In this document: piece after piece, positions 1 to 6,554 of the stretch
Layout of the letters: the number at the start of each line of letters is the position of its first letter
How positions within the stretch are numbered: position 1 is the stretch's first letter
From: Chloroflexota bacterium
GTDB taxonomy: Bacteria > Chloroflexota > Anaerolineae > Anaerolineales > UBA11858
Reading direction: 5' to 3'
NCBI GenBank assembly: GCA_030666985.1
Contig: DAOUWT010000111.1
Location: 1 to 7,720, forward strand
Length of the DNA: 7,720 nt
The notes under the pieces: generated by a model
The model's input: the letters and a program-made list of their open reading frames with translations, nothing else
Databases searched by the model: none
What the model was told of the DNA's origin: nothing
Made by a program: the position numbers and the translations under genes

Positions 1-39
1 AACATGCAAACATGCAGACATGCAGACATGCAAACATGC
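1..39. repeat. Octamer tandem repeat upstream of pfk
   Basis: Four full 8-bp units and a seven-base partial unit read aacatgca, aacatgca, gacatgca, gacatgca, aacatgc. The array runs off the left edge, so its full length is unknown. It sits directly upstream of a heptamer array and the pfk ribosome binding site. It resembles the short tandemly repeated sequences found between genes in filamentous cyanobacteria and some Chloroflexota. No function can be read from it. Confidence 0.85.
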
Positions 40-60
40 CCCTTGCCCCTTGCCCCTTCC
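39..60. repeat. Heptamer tandem repeat ccccttg, three units
   Basis: Three head-to-tail 7-bp units (ccccttg, ccccttg, ccccttc) abut the octamer array. The first 15 bases (39-53) occur again as a perfect inverted copy at 2382-2396, on the far side of the pfk gene. No recognisable -10/-35 pair is visible in bases 1-82, so the pfk promoter is either upstream of the window or unusual. Confidence 0.85.
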
Positions 61-82
61 CACTTTCAACTAGGAGCACCCC

Positions 83-2293
83 ATGAACCGAATCGGAATT
101 TTCACCAGCGGCGGAGACTCATCCGGCATGAACGCCGCCTTACGCGCGGCAGTCCGCACCGCCCTGGACTTGGGCGTGGAAATCTACGCCATCTACGAAG
201 GCTACCGGGGATTGGTGGAAGGGGGCGAGAAGATCATGGAAATGACCTGGGATAGCGTAGGCGGAATCTTGCAGCGCGGCGGCACTGTCATTGGCACAGC
301 ACGCTGCAAACGCTTCCGCACCCGCGAAGGCCGGCTCCAAGCAGCCCGCAACCTGATAGAAAAAGGCATCAACGCCCTAATCGTCATCGGCGGGGACGGC
401 AGCCTGACCGGGGCCGACCTTTTCCGCAAAGAGTGGCCTGACCTGGTGCGCGAGTTAGTAGAAACGGGCAAAATCACCCCCGAAACAGCCGCAATCTATC
501 CAAATTTGCATATAGTGGGTCTGCCCGGCTCTATCGACAACGACATGTACGGCTCCGATATGACCCTTGGAGCTGACACAGCCCTGCATCGCATCATCGA
601 GGCCATTGACGCCATTGGCAGCACCGCCGCCAGCCACCAACGCAGCTTTGTGGTCGAGGTGATGGGACGAAAGTGCGGCTATTTGGCCATAATGAGCGCG
701 TTGGCAACGGGCGCAGATTGGGTCTTCGTCCCCGAAAATCCCCCCGCCCCCGAAGAATGGAAAACGGAAATGTGCCAGGCCCTGCGTGCGGGACGCGAAG
801 CCGGACGCCGGGATAGCATCGTCGTCATGGCAGAAGGGGCACGTGACAGCGCCGGTAATCCCATCACCAGCCAAGAAGTAAAAGAGATTCTGGAAAAACG
901 CTTGGGAGAGGATACCCGCATCACGATCTTGGGCCACGTTCAAAGAGGAGGCTCCCCCAGCGCATTCGACCGGACTTTGGGCACATTGCTGGGGCACGCC
1001 GCCGTGGAACATTTGCTCGAAATCGAGCCAGAAGATGACCCGCAGCTTATCGGCATTCGCGGCAATCGCGTGGTTTCGTCTCCGCTTATGGACTGCGTGG
1101 CGCAAACACACGCCATTGCTAAACTGGCTGAAGAACACGAATACGCCAAAATGCGCGAAATGCGAGGGGGGAGCTTTACCTCGGTATACAAAACCCTGCA
1201 CGTCTTGCTCCAGGCCGAACCCAATCCCCCAGCCAAAATGGAACGCAAACTACGCCTGGCTGTGATGCACTCCGGCGGCCCCGCTCCAGGGATGAACACC
1301 GCCGTCCGAGCCGCTGTGCGTTGGGGACGAAACCTAGGCCATGCCATGTTGGGCGTCTATAACGGATTCCCCGGTTTGGCGGATAATGAAGTGAAAGAAT
1401 TGTCGTGGATGGATGTCAATGGATGGAGCAATAGGGGAGGCGCGGAATTGGGAACAAATCGCGATGTGCCTTCTAACGGTGATTTCTACGCTATTGCCCG
1501 CGCCCTCGAGCAGCATAAAGTGGATGGTTTGTTGGTCATTGGAGGCGAGGCCGGATATGACGGAGCTTATGAAATGTTCCGCCGCCGCCGTGAGTTCCCC
1601 AACTTCAATATCCCCATAGTTTGTCTGCCAGCCACCATCGACAACGACCGTCCCGGTTCAGAGTTGAGCATCGGATCCGACACAGCCTTGAATAGCATCA
1701 TCTCCGCGGTGGATAAAATCAAGGAGTCCGCCGTGGCCTCGCGCCGCTGTTTCGTAGTGGAGACCATGGGGGAGCATTGCGGCTATTTAGCTTTTATGAG
1801 TGGATTGGCGACTGGCGCCGAACGGGTCTACTTGCATGAAGACCAACTCACGTTGAAGGATCTACAGGTGGATGTTGACCAGTTGGTGATAGGGTTCAAG
1901 CGTGGCAAACGCCTGGGGCTAATAATACGAAATGAAAAGGCTCATTCCGTGTATACAACTGACTTCATGGCACGCTTATTCGAGGCGGAGGGGGGAGACC
2001 TCTTCGATGTACGGCAATCTATTTTGGGGCACCTCCAACAAGGCGGAAGCCCCTCACCCTTCGACCGCATCCAGGCTACACGCCTGGCCGTTCACTGTGT
2101 AGATTATATCATCGAGCAAGCGTTATCCCCCGAACCCTGCAGCGCATTTGTTGGCTTTCAAGGTGGGAAAATCAGTTTCACAGGACTAGAAGATTACCCC
2201 CGCGTGGCAGACCAAACCCTCGGACGTCCCAAAACTCAGTGGTGGCTGGATTTGCGGGACATTGCCAGAGTGATGGCAAAAACCGCGCCCTAG
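83..2293 (+). CDS. pfkA: Double-domain eukaryotic-type ATP-dependent 6-phosphofructokinase
   Basis: This cytosolic glycolytic enzyme phosphorylates fructose 6-phosphate to fructose 1,6-bisphosphate using ATP. The 736-residue protein carries two fused PFK domains (about 1-380 and 388-736), whereas typical bacterial PfkA is a single domain of about 320 residues. The N-half has SGGDSSGMN (9-17), GTARCKRFR (71-79), the ATP-type GGDGS (103-107), catalytic SIDND (150-154), SHQR (184-187), MGR (194-196) and GHVQRGG (284-290). Glycine after GGD indicates ATP rather than pyrophosphate. The insert GADLFRKEWPDL (110-121) and the tail PKTQWWLDLR (716-725) closely resemble animal PFK. The C-half has SGGPAPGMN (397-405), TIDND (518-522), NEK (617-619) and GHLQQGG (649-655), but GGEAG instead of GGDGS, so it is probably regulatory. 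The start is set by AGGAG at 72-76, six bases before the ATG. The gene appears monocistronic and converges on dnaE. Confidence 0.96.
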   Translation: MNRIGIFTSGGDSSGMNAALRAAVRTALDLGVEIYAIYEGYRGLVEGGEKIMEMTWDSVGGILQRGGTVIGTARCKRFRTREGRLQAARNLIEKGINALIVIGGDGSLTGADLFRKEWPDLVRELVETGKITPETAAIYPNLHIVGLPGSIDNDMYGSDMTLGADTALHRIIEAIDAIGSTAASHQRSFVVEVMGRKCGYLAIMSALATGADWVFVPENPPAPEEWKTEMCQALRAGREAGRRDSIVVMAEGARDSAGNPITSQEVKEILEKRLGEDTRITILGHVQRGGSPSAFDRTLGTLLGHAAVEHLLEIEPEDDPQLIGIRGNRVVSSPLMDCVAQTHAIAKLAEEHEYAKMREMRGGSFTSVYKTLHVLLQAEPNPPAKMERKLRLAVMHSGGPAPGMNTAVRAAVRWGRNLGHAMLGVYNGFPGLADNEVKELSWMDVNGWSNRGGAELGTNRDVPSNGDFYAIARALEQHKVDGLLVIGGEAGYDGAYEMFRRRREFPNFNIPIVCLPATIDNDRPGSELSIGSDTALNSIISAVDKIKESAVASRRCFVVETMGEHCGYLAFMSGLATGAERVYLHEDQLTLKDLQVDVDQLVIGFKRGKRLGLIIRNEKAHSVYTTDFMARLFEAEGGDLFDVRQSILGHLQQGGSPSPFDRIQATRLAVHCVDYIIEQALSPEPCSAFVGFQGGKISFTGLEDYPRVADQTLGRPKTQWWLDLRDIARVMAKTAP

Positions 2294-2299
2294 CCCCCA

Positions 2300-2364
2300 G
2301 CTCGAAGGGGATCGCCAGATCCCCTGGATGCCACACCCGATGGATCTGCCGATCCATCTCGAGC
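2300..2364. repeat. REP-like inverted pair of hairpins between convergent genes
   Basis: Two perfect 8-bp stems with 4-nt loops lie seven bases past the pfk stop. They are 2306-2313/2318-2325 (loop gcca) and 2339-2346/2351-2358 (loop tgcc). An outer 6-bp stem, gctcga 2300-2305 with tcgagc 2359-2364, could close both into a three-way junction. The two halves are inverted copies of each other: over 24 bases I count 19 identities. This is how REP/BIME elements are built. No T-run follows either hairpin on either strand, so it is not a canonical intrinsic terminator. It may still protect or end the two converging transcripts. Confidence 0.7.
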
Positions 2365-2380
2365 GAGGTGAATGAAAGTT

Positions 2381-2425
2381 TGCAAGGGGCAAGGGGCGAG
2401 TCCCTGCTCCCCTGCTTCCCTGCTC
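2381..2425. repeat. Heptamer then octamer tandem repeats at the dnaE 3' end
   Basis: Bases 2382-2396 (gcaaggggcaagggg) are a perfect inverted copy of 39-53. Bases 2402-2425 are three octamers (ccctgctc, ccctgctt, ccctgctc), ending one base before the dnaE stop codon complement at 2427-2429. Together with the hairpin pair they fill most of the 133-bp gap between pfk and dnaE, leaving no room for another gene. Confidence 0.8.
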
Positions 2426-2426
2426 C

Positions 2427-5400
2427 CTAGCTTCTAACCCCCAATTTCTCCACCTGCACGTTCTCCTTGCCCAGCAGATCTCGTAGGCTTCTCAGCAACT
2501 CGTCATTCAAGTCCGTGGTTGCATCCGGGAACTCCACCAAGTGTCGGTCTCCGTTTTCGAAAATTTGGAAAACGAAGCGGTCTTTGCCGGGATAGCTTAT
2601 CAGTGTTCCGTACACCTGCCGGGCACGCAAATTATCGCGCATACTATCCCCTTTAGAACGCAAAACCACCGTGACCATATATGTGCTGTCATCATCTTTT
2701 TTTATCTGGGATATTGGCTGGGGGATGGATGGCTCAGGCGTTGGCTCTTGCGGGGGGGGGAAGGGGGGGTGGGCCTCCTCCTGGGGAGGGGCAGCCACTT
2801 CCGGTGCGTGTGCCTCCGGCGTGGGGGATGGTTCTCCCCAACCGGGAGGGAAGGCGGGGGGCGGGGCGGGGGCGTTATCCCCCAGGTGTGGCACACCTTC
2901 CCCCGGGGGGGACGCTGACGCCGGGGGGGATAACGGGGGGGGGGGGGTGGAGTATGACGCTGCCACTTCGCGGATACCTTCCCCCAGGGGCTTGGCAACA
3001 CGCTCCCCCTTGGAGGCCGAAGGCCTATCCACCGTGCGGGCGCGTTTTATATCCCTAATAACGCTATCTACCAGCACTTTTGGCTCACCCCGCTCGGTGT
3101 CCACCTTCCCCCTCACCAGGATAATTTCATCAAACCGGATGGCTTCGGCATACTTTTGCCAGGTGCGCGGGAAGACAACGAGGTCAATAGAACCTTGGAT
3201 GTCCTCGATGGTGACGAAGGCCATGGGCTTGTCGTTTTTGGTCTGGTAGTGGCGGATGTTGGTGACGATGCCGGCCACGCTTACCTGCTCGTTATGCTCG
3301 GCGTCGCCCAGGTCTTGCGCGAAATAATCGACCTTTTCTTTTAGGATGTCCATGACGGGGCTGAGGGGGTGGTCGGAGACGTAGAGGCCTATTAGTTCCC
3401 GCTCCCAGTCTAGTTGGGCGCGGCGGCTGATTTGGATAGCGGCGGGGGGGAGGGAGATTTTTTCTTCTAGGCCAGTGGCGGCTCCGAACATGGAAAGCTG
3501 CCCAATCTCGGCGGCCTCGAAGTTGGAAGCGCTGATGGAAATGATCCTATCCATGGCTTCGAGCAGGGCCGGGCGGTTGCCGAAATCGTCCAATGCGCCT
3601 ACCTGGATGAGGCTTTCTAAGGCGCGTTTGCCAGCTTTGCGGAGGTCTACGCGATGCAGGAAATCGTTGATGTCGCTAAAGGGCTGCCCGCCGCGTCCCT
3701 GGCGGATAGCCTCCACGGGGCCTTCGCCGACGTTTTTCACCGCTCCCAGCCCAAAGCGGATGCATGACTTCCCTCCGGCGTCGTCTTCGATGGCAAAGCC
3801 CCAATCGCTGTGATTGACGTGGGGAGGGAGAACTTCTATTCCCATTTGGCGGCATTCTGAGGCGTAGAGGGTGACTTTGCTGGTATTGCCCTGGTAGACA
3901 GATAAGAGCGCGGTCATGTATTCTTCGGGGTAATGGACTTTGAGGTAAGCTGTCTGGACGGCTATCATTCCATAATCGGCGGCGTGGGCTTTGTTGAAGC
4001 CATACCGGGCAAATTTTTCCCAATCTTGGAAGATGGCTTGGGCGGTTTCTTTCTTCATGCCTTTTTCGACAGCGCCGGCGATGAATTTTTTGCGGTGTTT
4101 GACGATTTCTTTCTTTTTCTTTTTAGCAACGGCTTTGCGCAAACTATCTGAATCGGAGGGGGTGTAGCCAGCTACTGCCACCGCGCTGTGCATGATTTGT
4201 TCCTGATAAACGGGGATGCCGTAGGTCTCTTTGTAAATAGGCTCCAGATCAGGATGCCGGTAGGTGACTTTTTGTTCCCCGTGCATGCGTTCTATGTAAT
4301 CCGGGATAAATTCCATTGGCCCTGGCCGGTAGAGGGCTACCATGGCGATAACGTGCTCCAATTTGGTGGGTTTCATGGATTTTAGGTAACGGCGCATTCC
4401 TGAGCTTTCTACCTGGAAGACGCCGATGGCTTCCCCCCGGCCCAGAAGCTGGTAGGTCTCCGGGTCATCGAGGGGGATGTTATCTAAGGTGAACTCTATC
4501 CCGTGGCGTTCTTTGATAAGCTCGCTGGCCTGGGCCATGATCGTTAATGTAGACAGGCCCAAAAAGTCTATTTTGAGAAGGCCAAGATAATCTACAATAT
4601 CCATCTCGAACTGAGTGACGGTGTCTATGGGGCTATCGCCCACGTTGCCGGTAGGGCGGTGCAGGGGAACATATTCCATGACTGGTTTGTCGGTGACAAC
4701 CACGCCGGCGGCATGCGTCCCCGCGCTGCGCAGGGTGCCTTCCATTTCTTTGGCGGTATCAATCAGGTCTTGTAAATAAGGAGAATTGTTGTACAGTGTC
4801 TTGAATTCGACGGATTCTTCCAGAGCCTGGGAGATGCTCATGGGGGGCTGGTTGGGGATGGTTTTGGCAATACGATCCACTTCGGAGAGAGGGATATCCA
4901 TCACCCGGCCCACATCACGAATGGCTGCGCGGGCTTTCATGGTTCCAAAGGTGATGATTTGAGCCACCTTGTCGTGCCCGTATTTTTCGGCGCAGTAGTG
5001 CATTAGCTCGGCCCGACGGTCGTCTGGAAAATCGAGGTCAATGTCGGGCATGTTGACACGATCTGGGTTTAGGAAGCGTTCGAATATCAGGTCGTGGGGA
5101 AGGGGGTCAATGGGCGTGATTTCGAGTGCGTAAGCGACAATGGAGCCAGATGCTGAACCTCGGGCGTTGTACCAGATTCCCAAATCCTGAGCGTATTGGC
5201 AAATATCCCACACAATTAGGAAATAAGCGTCAAATCCCATATCATGGATGATGCCCAATTCGTATTCCAGACGGTCTCTGATCTCTGGGGTGTCAGCGCT
5301 TGCGCCATAGCGTTTGCGAAGGCCTTTTTCGCAGAGTTCTCGGAGAAAGCTTTCGGGCGTGTGTTCACCTGGGACAGAGAAATCGGGGAGGTGATATTTA

Positions 5401-6233
5401 TCGAAGCTGAGGTCTACGTTGCAGCGTTCCGCAATCCAGAGGGTGTTTTCAATGGCTCCGGGGACATGGCCGAAGAGGTCTTTCATTTCCTGGGGGGAAC
5501 GGAGGTGGTAGTCTGAGCCAGACATCCGCATCCGGTCGGGATTGCTTAGGATTTTTCCGGTTTTGAGGGCTAATAAAATATCCTGCAAACGAGCGTGAGA
5601 TGGTTCAATATAATGGGTGTCGTTGGTGGCCACAAAACGGGCGTTGAACTCTGCTCCCATTTCTATGAGTTTTTTATTAACTTTGGTTAGTTCGGGAAGG
5701 TTATGCTCCTCAAGTTCCAGGAAGAAACGGTCACGTCCGAAGACATCGAAATACCAGGCCATTTTTTCGCGGGCTTGTTCAATCTGCCCATTCTTTATAG
5801 CGCGGGGAATCTCTCCTGCCATGCAGGCAGATGTGACAATGAGACCCTCGGCGTGTGCGGCCAAGTATTCGTGATCGATCCTTGGCTTATAATAAAAACC
5901 TTTTAATTGAGAATCGGAAGCAATCTTGAGCAGATTTTGATAGCCGGTTTGGTTTTCTGCTAGAAGAATGATGTGAGAGGACTTTTTATCTTTTTTGACG
6001 TCTCTATCTTGCATGGTACGGGCTGCCATATATCCCTCTAGGCCAATAATGGGTTTTACCCCGGCTTCTTGGGCTGCCAAAAAGAATTCGACCACACCGA
6101 ACATGGTGCCATGATCGGTAATGGCCACGGCGGGCATCCCAAGCTCTTTTGTGCGCTTGACCAGTTCTTTTACGTTGCTGAAGCCATCCAGCAGGGAGTA
6201 TTGGGTGTGGACGTGAAGGTGTACGAAGGACAT
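2427..6233 (-). CDS. dnaE: DNA polymerase III subunit alpha
   Basis: This is the catalytic subunit of the replicative polymerase (C-family), acting at the fork with the beta clamp and clamp loader. The PHP domain (1 to about 210) opens with FVHLHVHTQYSLLDG. A full set of likely metal ligands is visible: H7, H9, D16, H41, E66, H87, C137, D205 and H207. The palm holds PDIDLDF (396-402) with catalytic D399 and D401, and KIDFLGL with the third aspartate D556. HAAG (507-510) and YGFNKAHAADYG are family motifs. A clamp-binding motif QLSMF lies at 912-916, and an OB fold at about 980-1062. A Pro-rich low-complexity linker (about 1066-1178) then joins a final module (about 1180-1268). At 1268 residues it exceeds E. 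coli DnaE (1160), mainly through linker and tail. The ATG at 6231-6233 places the PHP motif at the usual N-terminus, but no Shine-Dalgarno precedes it. The upstream reading frame meets TAG with no start codon between. The gene converges on pfk. Confidence 0.97.
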   Translation of the reverse strand: MSFVHLHVHTQYSLLDGFSNVKELVKRTKELGMPAVAITDHGTMFGVVEFFLAAQEAGVKPIIGLEGYMAARTMQDRDVKKDKKSSHIILLAENQTGYQNLLKIASDSQLKGFYYKPRIDHEYLAAHAEGLIVTSACMAGEIPRAIKNGQIEQAREKMAWYFDVFGRDRFFLELEEHNLPELTKVNKKLIEMGAEFNARFVATNDTHYIEPSHARLQDILLALKTGKILSNPDRMRMSGSDYHLRSPQEMKDLFGHVPGAIENTLWIAERCNVDLSFDKYHLPDFSVPGEHTPESFLRELCEKGLRKRYGASADTPEIRDRLEYELGIIHDMGFDAYFLIVWDICQYAQDLGIWYNARGSASGSIVAYALEITPIDPLPHDLIFERFLNPDRVNMPDIDLDFPDDRRAELMHYCAEKYGHDKVAQIITFGTMKARAAIRDVGRVMDIPLSEVDRIAKTIPNQPPMSISQALEESVEFKTLYNNSPYLQDLIDTAKEMEGTLRSAGTHAAGVVVTDKPVMEYVPLHRPTGNVGDSPIDTVTQFEMDIVDYLGLLKIDFLGLSTLTIMAQASELIKERHGIEFTLDNIPLDDPETYQLLGRGEAIGVFQVESSGMRRYLKSMKPTKLEHVIAMVALYRPGPMEFIPDYIERMHGEQKVTYRHPDLEPIYKETYGIPVYQEQIMHSAVAVAGYTPSDSDSLRKAVAKKKKKEIVKHRKKFIAGAVEKGMKKETAQAIFQDWEKFARYGFNKAHAADYGMIAVQTAYLKVHYPEEYMTALLSVYQGNTSKVTLYASECRQMGIEVLPPHVNHSDWGFAIEDDAGGKSCIRFGLGAVKNVGEGPVEAIRQGRGGQPFSDINDFLHRVDLRKAGKRALESLIQVGALDDFGNRPALLEAMDRIISISASNFEAAEIGQLSMFGAATGLEEKISLPPAAIQISRRAQLDWERELIGLYVSDHPLSPVMDILKEKVDYFAQDLGDAEHNEQVSVAGIVTNIRHYQTKNDKPMAFVTIEDIQGSIDLVVFPRTWQKYAEAIRFDEIILVRGKVDTERGEPKVLVDSVIRDIKRARTVDRPSASKGERVAKPLGEGIREVAASYSTPPPPLSPPASASPPGEGVPHLGDNAPAPPPAFPPGWGEPSPTPEAHAPEVAAPPQEEAHPPFPPPQEPTPEPSIPQPISQIKKDDDSTYMVTVVLRSKGDSMRDNLRARQVYGTLISYPGKDRFVFQIFENGDRHLVEFPDATTDLNDELLRSLRDLLGKENVQVEKLGVRS
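2873..2935. repeat. Palindromic element inside the dnaE linker
   Basis: An 11-bp inverted repeat, cgttatccccc (2873-2883) and gggggataacg (2925-2935), encloses a smaller hairpin, ggtgt-ggc-acacc (2887-2899 region), and a C5G7 run. The whole 63-bp unit is in frame and stop-free within the Pro-rich linker of DnaE (about residues 1100-1120). It looks like a palindromic repeat element accommodated in a tolerant linker, though GC-rich low-complexity sequence can produce such symmetry by chance. Confidence 0.5.
2935..2947. repeat. G13 homopolymer tract within the dnaE coding sequence
   Basis: Thirteen consecutive G on the + strand encode a run of prolines (STPPPPL) in DnaE. Other runs nearby are G9 at 2752-2760 and G7 at 2763-2769, 2905-2911 and 2923-2929. 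Losing one base here would shift dnaE into a frame that stays open until TAA at 2702-2704, about 77 codons on, and so would remove the C-terminal module while leaving PHP, polymerase and OB domains intact. Such tracts are also where assembly errors occur. Confidence 0.9.
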
Positions 6234-6240
6234 AGGGAGA

Positions 6241-6295
6241 GTGAAGACGTGATGCGTGAAAACGTGATGCGTGAAAACGTGATGCGTGAAGACGT
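6241..6295. repeat. 15-bp tandem repeat, three units, in the dnaE leader
   Basis: Units gatgcgtgaaaacgt (6251-6265 and 6266-6280) and gatgcgtgaagacgt (6281-6295) are perfect or one base apart, preceded by a 10-base partial unit at 6241-6250. The array begins eight bases from the dnaE start codon. It lies where a Shine-Dalgarno would be, and the minus strand there reads ctctccct just before ATG, which is not SD-like. Units have no spacers, so this is not CRISPR. Confidence 0.9.
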
Positions 6296-6369
6296 CCCTC
6301 TACAGGGATGCTTCGCGATGAAACGTGAAGGCGTCCCCATACAGGGATACTTCGCGATGATGGGTGAGA
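6292..6369. repeat. Two tandem 39-bp repeats with small hairpins
   Basis: Bases 6292-6330 and 6331-6369 align without gaps at about 30 of 39 positions, sharing tacagggat and cttcgcgatga. Each copy can form a small hairpin around tccc...ggga, with a 5-bp stem in the first copy. The second copy ends at the first base of the dnaE -10 box. The sequence resembles short dispersed palindromic repeats of the REP type. Whether it recurs elsewhere in the genome cannot be seen here. Confidence 0.75.
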
Positions 6370-6377
6370 TTATAGCA
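6369..6377 (-). promoter_or_regulatory. Extended -10 promoter for dnaE
   Basis: The minus strand reads TGCTATAAT here, a perfect TATAAT with the TGn extension that can replace a good -35. No convincing -35 lies 16-18 bases upstream; the nearest similar hexamer, TTAACT at 6395-6400, is 20 bases away. The surrounding 6369-6430 is AT-rich, as expected of a promoter. Transcription would start near 6362, giving dnaE a leader of about 129 nt made almost wholly of the two repeat arrays. Confidence 0.6.
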
Positions 6378-6449
6378 CGGCGGGGAATTTGTTTAGTTAA
6401 AATTTCCAATAATTTAAGGGAATTTTTGGGTAAGCGTTTACCTCCCCCT

Positions 6450-6490
6450 GGCCAGGAACGCGGTTCCTAGGAGGAACCGCGTTCCTGGCC
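6450..6490. repeat. 41-nt perfect palindrome (19-bp arms, 3-nt loop)
   Basis: Arm 6450-6468 is the exact reverse complement of 6472-6490, with agg at 6469-6471 between. The core motif is ggaacgcggttcct. It lies upstream of the dnaE promoter and ahead of the forward promoter at 6663, in the divergent spacer. No T-run follows on either strand, so it is not a standard terminator. It could be a dispersed palindromic element, a protein-binding site, or a cruciform-prone structure. Confidence 0.85.
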
Positions 6491-6509
6491 TCCAAAACCC
6501 TCGGAGGCC
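6487..6509. repeat. Hairpin overlapping the 41-nt palindrome
   Basis: ggcctcc (6487-6493) pairs with ggaggcc (6503-6509) across a 9-nt loop. Its left arm shares ggcc (6487-6490) with the right arm of the large palindrome, so the two structures cannot both be complete in one RNA. The larger hairpin should dominate energetically. Confidence 0.55.
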
Positions 6510-6524
6510 TGCCCCCAGAATCAC

Positions 6525-6554
6525 GAGAGCCGGGCTCGCCATTGCCCGGCTCTC
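6525..6554. repeat. 11-bp GC-rich stem-loop
   Basis: gagagccgggc (6525-6535) is the reverse complement of gcccggctctc (6544-6554), with an 8-nt loop. On the + strand it is followed by a purine-rich stretch (6558-6577) starting with aaggagg, not by T residues. On the - strand no T-run follows either. It is the third strong hairpin within 105 bp. Confidence 0.75.

Noticed and set aside
455..1201. 248-codon reverse frame within pfk
   Set aside because: It is fully antisense to a well-conserved gene and shows no family motifs.
1244..1300. Two separate adjacent pfk genes joined by an assembly error
   Set aside because: The frame is continuous with no stop, no SD at the junction, and the interdomain linker and tail fit the known two-domain family.
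2306..2358. Intrinsic terminator for pfk
   Set aside because: The stems are good, but no T-run follows either on either strand, so I call it a REP-like pair instead.
2671..3249. Forward reading frames opposite the DnaE linker
   Set aside because: They are low-complexity Gly/Pro-rich by-products of GC homopolymer tracts antisense to dnaE.
6234..6295. N-terminal extension of DnaE through the in-frame 15-bp repeats (HHVFT units)
   Set aside because: The frame is open but contains no ATG, GTG or TTG before an in-frame TAG, and DnaE proteins normally begin at the PHP motif.
6241..6369. CRISPR array
   Set aside because: Units of 15 and 39 bp are head to tail without unique spacers, and no cas gene is near.
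6069..6470. Forward reading frame of 133 codons across the dnaE start and repeats
   Set aside because: It lies mostly antisense to dnaE and in repeats, giving a repetitive peptide (ENVMRENVMRED) with no credible domain or SD.
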